64,000 nt of DNA from Pseudomonas sp. MYb60 (GTDB taxonomy: Bacteria; Pseudomonadota; Gammaproteobacteria; Pseudomonadales; Pseudomonadaceae). The notes beneath the pieces were generated by a model. That model did not search any database. It worked only from the letters and a program-made list of their open reading frames with translations, and was not told where the DNA came from. The translations under genes were made by a program, and so were the position numbers. Positions 53,506-60,412 of this stretch are shown here, piece after piece (positions within the stretch are counted from its first letter, which is position 1; each line of letters opens with the position of its first letter). The stretch lies in NCBI RefSeq assembly GCF_002979555.1, contig NZ_PCOZ01000001.1:186001-250000 (forward strand), given 5' to 3'.

Positions 53506-54129
53506 TTAGAGGTAACGCACCGTCACGGTGACTGAACCGTCGATGGCGGCTTCGTTGGTCAGCGTCAATTGGCTGGTCGGGGCGATGCTGGGATGCACCA
53601 CCAGGTCGGCGGCCAGGGCTTGCACAGGAATCGGCGCATCGACGGCTGGGTCTGCCACCGAGATGAGGTTGTCGGGCATCAGGTTGCGTTCATAGAACCA
53701 AGTGGTACCGCCGTCAACGGAGCCAATCGTTCTGACTGCTACGCCATCGGCAATAGGCGAGATCATCTTCACCGTCATGGCGCCGAGTTTTTCCGTGCCG
53801 TTGATCAGCCCCAGGCCGAACTCCATCGTGTCGTCGCCGTAGTTGGAGCCTGCACGGTTGTCATCGGCGTCCAGCGCCATCAGCGTGGCTGCGTCGCAGC
53901 TCACCGCCAGCTGTACGGTTTGCTCTGCCAACGGTGTCGGGCGGTCGGGCAGCAGATCCTTCGCCGAAATCTTGCCGTACTCCACCGAGCCGCCGTTGGA
54001 CAACACGGGGGTACAGGCACTGGGCGTGATCAAACCTTTGACGGTCAGGTCAACGCTGGAAGCTGCCAAGGCTTGGGCGCCGGTGACGAGCAAGGCGGTG
54101 GCGAGGGCGGTCTTGAAGGGCATGTTCAT
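53506..54129 (-). CDS. DUF1120 fimbrial subunit-like protein
   Basis: Pilin-like protein of 207 aa. Signal peptide MNMPFKTALATALLVTGAQALA. Mature pattern ASSVDLTVKGLITPSACTPV, EYGKISAKDL, AVSCDAATLMALDADDNRAG, FGLGLINGTEKLG, SVDGGTTWFYERN and DGSVTVTVRYL. GGAG precedes the ATG. Third gene of the operon and closest to the relic downstream. Confidence 0.88.
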   Translation of the reverse strand: MNMPFKTALATALLVTGAQALAASSVDLTVKGLITPSACTPVLSNGGSVEYGKISAKDLLPDRPTPLAEQTVQLAVSCDAATLMALDADDNRAGSNYGDDTMEFGLGLINGTEKLGAMTVKMISPIADGVAVRTIGSVDGGTTWFYERNLMPDNLISVADPAVDAPIPVQALAADLVVHPSIAPTSQLTLTNEAAIDGSVTVTVRYL

Positions 54130-54165
54130 GCTGTAACTCCTGATTGAAATGAAGGGGGACGTGAC

Positions 54166-54789
54166 TTACCAATATTTGAGTTGCAACGTGGCCTGGCCAT
54201 CGATCGGCACTTCGTCGAGCAAGGTCAGGTTGCTGGCGGGCACGATGATGGTGAACGCGCGCAAGCGAGCGCTCAGGGTTTGCATGGCCATCGGCGTGTA
54301 AGGGCCGCCCGGCGGCGCAAACGAAGTGAATGCGGCGTGGCCGAGGTACGAAGAGGGGCGCCAGCTGGCACCGCCGTCGCGCGACTGAATGGTTTGCACC
54401 GGTACGCTGTCGGCGACCGGATCAAATACACCGAAGGCCACACTGCCGAGTTTCTGGTCGTCGTTGATCATCCCCAGGCCGTGGTGCGCGGGGTTGATCG
54501 CCGAAGTGCCGGCACGGTTGTCCACGGTGGTCAGGGTGAAAAACGTTGCTCCCTCACATTGCACGAGCAGGCTCATCTCCCCGGCTTGCAGGCTGGTCGG
54601 GGCGTCCGGGTGCAGGTCCTTGGCTGTCAGCTTGCCGTGGTCGACCACGCCGCCGTCCGACAGGCTCGGGGTGCAAGAGGCCGGGGTGATGGTCCCGGAG
54701 ACACTCAAGTCCGTGCTGCTGGCCGCGAATGCGCCGCAGGTACAGGCCGCCAGCAGTGTTGCCAGGACGGCAGGGGTGGTTCTATCCAT
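54166..54789 (-). CDS. DUF1120 fimbrial subunit-like protein
   Basis: Pilin-like protein of 207 aa. Signal peptide MDRTTPAVLATLLAACTCGAFA with two Cys in its hydrophobic part but no lipobox at the cleavage site. Pattern ASSTDLSVSGTITPASCTPS, DHGKLTAKDL, VQCEGATFFTLTTVDNRAG, HGLGMINDDQKLGS, SRDGGASWRP and DGQATLQLKYW; the last residue is Trp after the penultimate Tyr. ATG at 54789 after AGGAC. Second gene of the operon. Confidence 0.87.
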   Translation of the reverse strand: MDRTTPAVLATLLAACTCGAFAASSTDLSVSGTITPASCTPSLSDGGVVDHGKLTAKDLHPDAPTSLQAGEMSLLVQCEGATFFTLTTVDNRAGTSAINPAHHGLGMINDDQKLGSVAFGVFDPVADSVPVQTIQSRDGGASWRPSSYLGHAAFTSFAPPGGPYTPMAMQTLSARLRAFTIIVPASNLTLLDEVPIDGQATLQLKYW

Positions 54790-54826
54790 GGGCACAGGTC
54801 CTTTGTGAGAGAGCTTTTCGTGAGGT

Positions 54827-55450
54827 TTAGAGGTACACCACGTCCAGCGTGGCGCTGCCATTCAGGGGGACTTCTGACGTCAGGGTCAGGCCTTTGGCGG
54901 GCGCGATGCTGGCGTCGATGCGCAGGTCCACCGTGACGCTGCTCAGCGCCTTGGGCGTAGGGCTATCGCCAAACGCGATCCACGCGCCAGGCTCCATGTA
55001 GCTGCCGCTGGAGTTCACCAGCCAGGTCTTACCGCTGTCGAACGAGATCAGCGGAGACACCGGCACGTCCGCGATCGGGTTGAAGACGCCTATTTCATAG
55101 CTGCCCAGCTTCTGGTCGCCGTTGAACAGGCCCAGGCCGTAGTAGCGCGGGTGAAAAAAGTAAGACGACCCGAGCCGGTTGTCCCCGGTGTGCAGGGCGA
55201 ACAATGTGGGTGCTTCACAGCTCACGCTCAATTTGAGCGTGGCGAGGGGCAACTGAGTGGTGCTCTCGAGTGAAAGGTCCCTGGCCGGCAGCTTGCCGAA
55301 ATCGACGGTTCCGTCCTCGGAAAGGCTGGGTGAACAGGCACTGGGTGTGATCAGGCCTTTTACAGTCAGGTCGACGCTGCTGGCGGCCAGTACGCAAGAC
55401 GTACCGCCAAGCAACATGACAGCCAACACAGTGGCGAATGAGGCGTTCAT
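54827..55450 (-). CDS. DUF1120 fimbrial subunit-like protein, first gene of the operon
   Basis: Pilin-like protein of 207 aa. Signal peptide MNASFATVLAVMLLGGTSCVLA. Pattern ASSVDLTVKGLITPSACSPS, DFGKLPARDL, SVSCEAPTLFALHTGDNRLG, YGLGLFNGDQKLGS, SFDSGKTWLVNSSG and LNGSATLDVVYL. As first gene behind the promoter it may be the most abundant subunit (inference). AGGAGC precedes the ATG. Confidence 0.88.
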   Translation of the reverse strand: MNASFATVLAVMLLGGTSCVLAASSVDLTVKGLITPSACSPSLSEDGTVDFGKLPARDLSLESTTQLPLATLKLSVSCEAPTLFALHTGDNRLGSSYFFHPRYYGLGLFNGDQKLGSYEIGVFNPIADVPVSPLISFDSGKTWLVNSSGSYMEPGAWIAFGDSPTPKALSSVTVDLRIDASIAPAKGLTLTSEVPLNGSATLDVVYL

Positions 55451-55868
55451 TGAAGGGGCTCCTGGAAGTCAAAGGGATGGCAGGACGCTCAGGCAGTGCG
55501 CTGATGGGGAGCGTGTTGGGTGTGTTGTCGGCCCCATCGCGCCTTCTTGAGCCTGAGCGACGGCGACTCTAATGCCGGGGCCGGCAGGGCGAAATGCAAC
55601 AATTACGATAGTGGTCGCCATCTCAATCAAAGGTTGGAAAATGGACTTGTGCTTGTAGGAAATCCTACGTTGTCGTAGTTGTTGTATCGCACCGCCTCAT
55701 TCATTCGGATATGTTCCTGCGCTCTTAAATCGCCGCTATTTGTTTTTTTAAATAGCGGCAGGAATGTTCGCGGAGAAAAATCGAGTGAGGTCGCCCGTGA
55801 CGGGTCGGCCGCACCGGCGCCATGCCTTGCTTGGCCGGTGCCCGGTGAGCGCTCTGCATGAGGTAGTT
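55451..55868. other. Divergent regulatory region of the DUF1120 fimbrial cluster
   Basis: About 420 bp between the fimbrial operon (minus) and the receiver-Hpt gene (plus). The part from 55600 to 55760 is visibly AT-richer than its surroundings and contains overlapping palindromes at 55655-55678. It should hold both promoters; no clear sigma-70 pair was fixed. Confidence 0.6.
55655..55678. promoter_or_regulatory. Overlapping inverted repeats, probable response-regulator binding site
   Basis: GTAGGA-AA-TCCTAC (6-2-6) and CTACG-TTGT-CGTAG (5-4-5) share their middle arm, giving three related arms about ten bases apart, on one face of the helix. This is a typical target for a LuxR-type dimer such as the regulator encoded at 56894. 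Confidence 0.5.
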
Positions 55869-56693
55869 ATGGCGGACACTAAGGCAGGCCGAAGTCCAAC
55901 AGGGGCATCGCTGGGGCCTGCGGTGCCACCGCATTGGCAGAACGTGCGGGTTCTGCTGGCCGATGACCACCGTGCATATCGACTATTGATCGGGGCGTTC
56001 CTGCACACGTTGGGGCTGGCGCATGAAGCGGTTGGCGATGGGCGGCAGGCGCTGGACGCCTTGGCTGATCGGCCCTTTGACCTGGTGATCAGTGATTGCC
56101 GCATGCCGGTGCTCGATGGGTATGCGATGACGCGCGAGTTGCGTCGCCGTGAAGCGCAGACGGGGCGGGTACGCATCCCCGTCATCGCACTGACCGCCTG
56201 CCTGGGAGCCGAGCAGGTGCAGCGGTGCATGGCGTGCGGCATGGACAATTGGCTGGTCAAGCCGATTACCTTGGAACAATTGCGCGATGTCCTGCGGGAT
56301 TCGTTGCCGGATCCCCACAGGCAGGCGCCTTTGAGTGCCCGGCCAACAGGCTCGGTGCTCCCGCGCAGCCGGTTGCCTACCCGCGCGAGCCTGATCGCGA
56401 CGTTTGGTACTTGGGAAGTCGTCGAACCGTTGTTGTTTTGCATGATTCAGGAGGCCCACGATGACCTCGCTGCCCTGGAGCATGCCGGTAACACCGCAGA
56501 TGCTGCAGTGACCGCGCAGTTGCTGCACCGATTGATAGGCAGCATCGCGTTTTTCGGCACCACCGACCTGGAACCGCGCACCCTGCAATTGATCGATCAG
56601 CTTTGTGACGCAGGGGTGCAGGTCAACCGTGCAGCACTCAAGCGTTTTCATCGCGAGGTTGAGGGCTACTTGCAGTATTTGGCCAACTTATGA
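55869..56693 (+). CDS. Stand-alone receiver-Hpt phosphorelay protein
   Basis: Protein of 274 aa. A receiver domain (about 25-145) has the acidic pair D32-D33, phospho-acceptor D76 in DLVISDCRMPVLDGY, T109 and K131 (LVKPI). A C-terminal Hpt domain (about 180-274) has the phosphohistidine H220 in QLLHRLIGSIAFFG. This is the REC-Hpt tail of EvgS/BvgS-type hybrid kinases without kinase, PAS, sensor or membrane parts. The ATG at 55869 follows GAGG; an ATG at 55764 is in frame and would add 35 basic residues. It precedes an EvgA-like regulator by 200 bp. Confidence 0.85.
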   Translation: MADTKAGRSPTGASLGPAVPPHWQNVRVLLADDHRAYRLLIGAFLHTLGLAHEAVGDGRQALDALADRPFDLVISDCRMPVLDGYAMTRELRRREAQTGRVRIPVIALTACLGAEQVQRCMACGMDNWLVKPITLEQLRDVLRDSLPDPHRQAPLSARPTGSVLPRSRLPTRASLIATFGTWEVVEPLLFCMIQEAHDDLAALEHAGNTADAAVTAQLLHRLIGSIAFFGTTDLEPRTLQLIDQLCDAGVQVNRAALKRFHREVEGYLQYLANL

Positions 56694-56719
56694 TGTGTTG
56701 CCGAAGGGTGCATGAATAG

Positions 56720-56740
56720 TTACCTGTGTGTGTAGGATAA
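56720..56740. promoter_or_regulatory. Imperfect inverted repeat upstream of the response regulator gene
   Basis: TTACCT-GTGTGTGT-AGGATAA is an inverted repeat with one extra base in the right arm and includes TGTAGGA, the same half-site as at 55654-55660. It lies in the 200-bp AT-rich gap before the regulator gene; autoregulation is a natural reading. Confidence 0.4.
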
Positions 56741-56893
56741 GTCCGTATGTAATTTCTTTTAATGTTGTAGTCCGATGTTCTGGTCCACTGAATTAAGGGA
56801 ATAGATCCAATACCTATGCAATATCGGTAGTTGTTGTACAGGAGTTGCCGAGGTATTTTTCTGGTACTCAAATTGCCATCATGGAACCGACTG

Positions 56894-57529
56894 ATGATTC
56901 GGATAATTATTGCCGACGATCACCCTATTGTTCGTGTGGGGCAAAAAGTGGTGATAGAGGCCAATGGTCAGTGCAAGGTTGTCGGCGAAGCCGATGGCCC
57001 TGATCAGTTGCTGGCGCTGATAGCCACGACGCCTTGTGATTTAATCGTGACCGATTTTGCGATGCCTGGTGGCCAGCATGCCGATGGGTACGGGCTATTG
57101 GGTTTACTTAACCGTCAGTACCCAAACTTGCCGGTTATCCTGGTGACCATGTTCGCCAACGTTGCCACTCTCAGGGCCGCCTTTTGCCATGGCGCAAAAG
57201 CGATCGTGGCAAAAAATGCATCGGCTCGCGAACTGCCCAAGGCGGTGAGCACCGTCTTTCAGGGGCGTACCTTCATCAGTGAGTGCCTGCGCATCCAACT
57301 GGACCAGACGGGAAGTGCGGCACCGGATCAACCTCCGCAATTATCCGGAAAGGAGCGAGAGGTGGTGAGAATGCTGGCCAGCGGCATGACCGTCAGCCAG
57401 ATCGCCGCCCAGGTCAATCGCAGTATTTCCACCATCAGTAAACAAAAGAGCACGGCCATGCTGCGGTTGTGTATTTCCACGGATGTGGACTTGTATGCCT
57501 ATGCCCGGGAGAGTGGCATGGTGCCCTGA
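56894..57529 (+). CDS. LuxR-family response regulator, EvgA/BvgA-like
   Basis: Regulator of 211 aa. The receiver domain (1-125) starts MIRIIIADDHPIVRVGQKVV, with phospho-acceptor D54 in IVTDFAMPGG and AIVAKNAS carrying the conserved Lys. The C-terminal LuxR helix-turn-helix is SGKEREVVRMLASGMTVSQI followed by AAQVNRSISTISKQKSTAML. The ISTISKQKSTAM recognition region is typical of EvgA/BvgA/RcsB-like regulators. ATG at 56894 follows GGAAC. Likely phospho-acceptor from the Hpt protein and controller of the DUF1120 genes (inference from position). Confidence 0.9.
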   Translation: MIRIIIADDHPIVRVGQKVVIEANGQCKVVGEADGPDQLLALIATTPCDLIVTDFAMPGGQHADGYGLLGLLNRQYPNLPVILVTMFANVATLRAAFCHGAKAIVAKNASARELPKAVSTVFQGRTFISECLRIQLDQTGSAAPDQPPQLSGKEREVVRMLASGMTVSQIAAQVNRSISTISKQKSTAMLRLCISTDVDLYAYARESGMVP

Positions 57530-57769
57530 ATCGGTGACATGTCTGATGCGCTAAAGTTTCAGCTGTATGAAGGCGCAGGGGTCTTATTCGTATTACTTGC
57601 ATTCAGAACGCGGCAAGGCACATTTAAAGTAGCCGTGTGCTTCAATCCTGCCGGGTCGAGGCATAAACCCTAGTTCTGATAATTGAGTCGACAGTAAAAA
57701 GTCGCGTCGCACGGTAGTGCGCGCAGATTGCTGATTATTGTCAGACTTTCCAGTATGAGTTCATCACTA

Positions 57770-58411
57770 ATGAGTTATTCAAAAACATTGCTGGCCGCTG
57801 CTTTTATGCTGTCCGGCGTTACCACTGCATTTGGTGCATCCAGTGTCGACTTGACCGTCAAGGGCTTGATCACGCCTTCCGCCTGCACCCCGACGTTGTC
57901 CAATGATGGCGTGGTGGACTACGGGAAAATCTCTGCACAGGATCTCATTAACGGGAAGGTGACCCCGCTGCCTGTCATGCCACTGAAGTTGATGGTCAAC
58001 TGCGCCGCGGCAACGCTGATAGGTGTGAAGAGTGCGGATAATCGGCCAGGTACGGCCTACGAACTCACCCCGGGATTCCATCCTAATTTCGGTCTAGGGC
58101 TGGCGGCGGGTGGGAAGAAAATCGGTTGGTATGTGCTGACCATGGCGAATGCAACGGGTGACGGTAGCCCGCACTCGATTATCGAGTCATTCGACGGCAA
58201 CAGTTGGACGGATGTGTGGGATGAGGTCTGGCAGATTGGTTGGTTACGCGCGCTCAAGGCACCGGCGGGCGGCGGTGCAGCGCCGTTGCCCGTGCAAAAA
58301 CTGGAGCTTGATCTAAAGGTGCTGACATCGATTGCACCACGGGCGACTTTGCCAGTCACCGCGGACATCGTCATGGACGGCAGCGCCACCCTCGAAGTGG
58401 TCTACCTGTAA
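57770..58411 (+). CDS. DUF1120 fimbrial subunit-like protein, separate from the operon
   Basis: Pilin-like protein of 213 aa on the plus strand behind the regulator. Signal peptide MSYSKTLLAAAFMLSGVTTAFG. Pattern ASSVDLTVKGLITPSACTPT, DYGKISAQDL, MVNCAAATLIGVKSADNRPG, FGLGLAAGGKKIG, SFDGNSWTDVWDEV and MDGSATLEVVYL. Start uncertain: ATG 57755 or 57770, both with weak ribosome sites. A 240-bp gap before it suggests its own promoter. Could be a phase- or condition-specific subunit (inference). Confidence 0.86.
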   Translation: MSYSKTLLAAAFMLSGVTTAFGASSVDLTVKGLITPSACTPTLSNDGVVDYGKISAQDLINGKVTPLPVMPLKLMVNCAAATLIGVKSADNRPGTAYELTPGFHPNFGLGLAAGGKKIGWYVLTMANATGDGSPHSIIESFDGNSWTDVWDEVWQIGWLRALKAPAGGGAAPLPVQKLELDLKVLTSIAPRATLPVTADIVMDGSATLEVVYL

Positions 58412-58511
58412 TCGTCGTGAGTATCACCCATTGCGCGGGCGAATGATCATGGCTTTCCCCCGCCGTGCGGATTATCGTGCACACACCTGACGATACCCAC
58501 GGAGCCTGCTC

Positions 58512-58982
58512 ATGAGTGATGCCCACGACGCCCTGATCACCCGCTTCTACCAGGCGTTCCAACGCCTGGACGCCGAGGCCATGGCCGCCTGCTACACCGA
58601 CGATGTGGTGTTCAGCGACCCTGCCTTCGGCGAACTGCGCGGGCGCGATGCCGGCGATATGTGGCGCATGCTCACCACCCGCGCCAAGGATTTCTCCCTG
58701 ACCTTCGACAGTGTGCGCAGCGATGAGCGCAGCGGCAGTGCGCACTGGGTCGCCACCTACCTGTTCAGTGCCACCGGCAACACCGTGGTCAACGACATTC
58801 AGGCCCGCTTTGTGTTTCGCGACGGCAAGATCTGCGAGCACCATGACCGCTTCGACCTGTGGCGTTGGTCGCGTCAGGCGCTGGGCACCAAGGGCCTGTT
58901 GCTGGGGTGGACACCGCTGGTGAAAAACGCCGTGCGTGCCCAGGCACTGCGCGGTTTGAAGGCATTCCAGGCCAGTCGTTGA
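58512..58982 (+). CDS. NTF2-like/SnoaL-type protein
   Basis: Cytosolic NTF2-fold protein of 156 aa: HDALITRFYQAFQRLDAEAM, ACYTDDVVFSDPAFGELRGR, HWVATYLFS, and the C-terminal strands FVFRDGKICEHHDRFDLWRW. This pattern is that of nuclear transport factor 2-like proteins often annotated as ketosteroid isomerase-related. GGAGCC precedes the ATG. 27 bases before the GIY-YIG gene, so possibly co-transcribed. Ligand unknown. Confidence 0.85.
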   Translation: MSDAHDALITRFYQAFQRLDAEAMAACYTDDVVFSDPAFGELRGRDAGDMWRMLTTRAKDFSLTFDSVRSDERSGSAHWVATYLFSATGNTVVNDIQARFVFRDGKICEHHDRFDLWRWSRQALGTKGLLLGWTPLVKNAVRAQALRGLKAFQASR

Positions 58983-59009
58983 TAAGCTGGACGCTTTCCT
59001 GACGTGCCG

Positions 59010-59291
59010 ATGGCCTCCTTGAACACCCCTGACCCCAAACCCTGGTTCGTCTACCTGGTGCGTGCTGCCAATGGCTCGCTGTATTGCGGCATCAGCAATG
59101 ATCCTGTGCGCCGTTTCGCCATGCACCAGAGCGGCAAAGGCGCGCGGTTCTTCCTGTCCAGCCCGGCAGTGGCGCTGGTGTACACCGAGCAGTGCGCGAG
59201 CAAGGGCGAGGCGTTGCGCCAGGAGCGCTTGATCAAGAAGCTGAGAAAGAGTGCCAAGGAGTGCCTGGCCACCAGCGGTCTATCAATTTGA
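59010..59291 (+). CDS. GIY-YIG domain protein, YhbQ family
   Basis: Protein of 93 aa with a single GIY-YIG-type domain: [20 protein letters not shown] (here V-Y-L and Y-C-G-I in the two motif positions), [14 protein letters not shown] and [16 protein letters not shown] with the conserved Glu. YhbQ relatives are small nuclease-like DNA-repair proteins. The ATG at 59010 is used; a GTG two codons earlier is possible. Confidence 0.88.
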   Translation: MASLNTPDPKPWFVYLVRAANGSLYCGISNDPVRRFAMHQSGKGARFFLSSPAVALVYTEQCASKGEALRQERLIKKLRKSAKECLATSGLSI

Positions 59292-59366
59292 CTGATGGGT
59301 TCCCATCAGGCCGTTGACGGGCATTGCGCGCTAAGCTTCGGGCTCATTTGTTAAGTGAGCCCCGGC

Positions 59367-60302
59367 ATGTCTGAGCTAATCCTGCATCACTACCCAACGT
59401 CTCCCTTCGCGGAAAAAGCTCGGCTCTTGCTGGGTTTCAAAGGCTTGTCCTGGCACTCCGTACACATCTCGCCAGTGATGCCCAAGCCGGATCTCACCGC
59501 CTTGACCGGCGGTTATCGCAAGACGCCGGTATTGCAGGTCGGTGCCGATATCTACTGCGACACCGCGCTGATTGCCCGCCGCCTGGAGCAGGAAAAGTCC
59601 GCGCCGGCGCTGTTCCCGCTGGGCCAGGAAATGATCACCCAAACCTTCGCCAGCTGGGCCGACAGCGTGGTTTTCGCGCATGCCGTGAGCCTGGTATTCC
59701 AGCCGGAGTCGGTGGCCGTGCGCTTTGGCAAACTGCCGCCGGAGGCCATCAAGGCTTTTCTCGCCGATCGCGCCGCGCTGTTCAGTGGCGGCACCGCGAA
59801 CAAGCTGCCGGTTGAATTGGCCAAGCACCAGTGGCCGGCGATCATGGCGCGCCTGGAGCAACAGTTGCAGCGCGAGCCGGGAGATTTTCTGTTCGGTGAG
59901 CCCTCGATTGCCGACTTCGCCCTGGCCCACCCGCTGTGGTTCCTCAAGGCCACGCCGGTGACGGCGCCGCTGGTGGATGCCTACCCGGCGGTATCGGCAT
60001 GGCTGGGGCGAGTACTCGGCTTTGGTCACGGCACCGCCAGCCAGATGACCGCGGAACAGGCGCTGGAGATCTCCCGCAATGCCACGCCGGCGCCGTTGCC
60101 GGACGAGGTGTTCGACGACTTGAACGGCGTCAAGGCCGGTCAGCAGGTGACCATCAGCGCGATCGATTATGGTGTCGACCCGGTCGCCGGAGAATTACTG
60201 TTCGCCGGGCGCGAAGAACTGATCCTGCGGCGTACCGACGAACGCGCCGGCACCGTACACGTGCATTTCCCACGCTTGGGGTTTCGCATTCAGACGCAAT
60301 AG
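59367..60302 (+). CDS. Glutathione S-transferase family protein with C-terminal extension
   Basis: Protein of 311 aa. Thioredoxin-like N-terminal domain (LILHHYPTSPFAEKARLLLG, GYRKTPVLQVGADIYCDTALIARRLE with the cis-Pro and Asp/Thr glutathione contacts), all-helical GST C-domain to about residue 215 (EPSIADFALAHPLWFLK), then about 95 extra residues rich in beta strands ending LGFRIQTQ. The extension is unlike canonical GSTs of about 200-220 aa. ATG at 59367. Substrate unknown. Confidence 0.85.
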   Translation: MSELILHHYPTSPFAEKARLLLGFKGLSWHSVHISPVMPKPDLTALTGGYRKTPVLQVGADIYCDTALIARRLEQEKSAPALFPLGQEMITQTFASWADSVVFAHAVSLVFQPESVAVRFGKLPPEAIKAFLADRAALFSGGTANKLPVELAKHQWPAIMARLEQQLQREPGDFLFGEPSIADFALAHPLWFLKATPVTAPLVDAYPAVSAWLGRVLGFGHGTASQMTAEQALEISRNATPAPLPDEVFDDLNGVKAGQQVTISAIDYGVDPVAGELLFAGREELILRRTDERAGTVHVHFPRLGFRIQTQ

Positions 60303-60412
60303 ACAAAATATTTTGCCGACAAAGGTGAGGTAAACCGTCGGCCCACTCGTGTAGTGCTTTGAAACTGCGATCTATTCGCATTAACAGCGTTTTCTACACG
60401 GGTTCTCACAGC

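Noticed and set aside
60367..60385. Fur-box-like AT-rich stretch before the TonB receptor gene
   Set aside because: Match to the 19-bp Fur consensus is too weak to support, although iron control is likely from the family.
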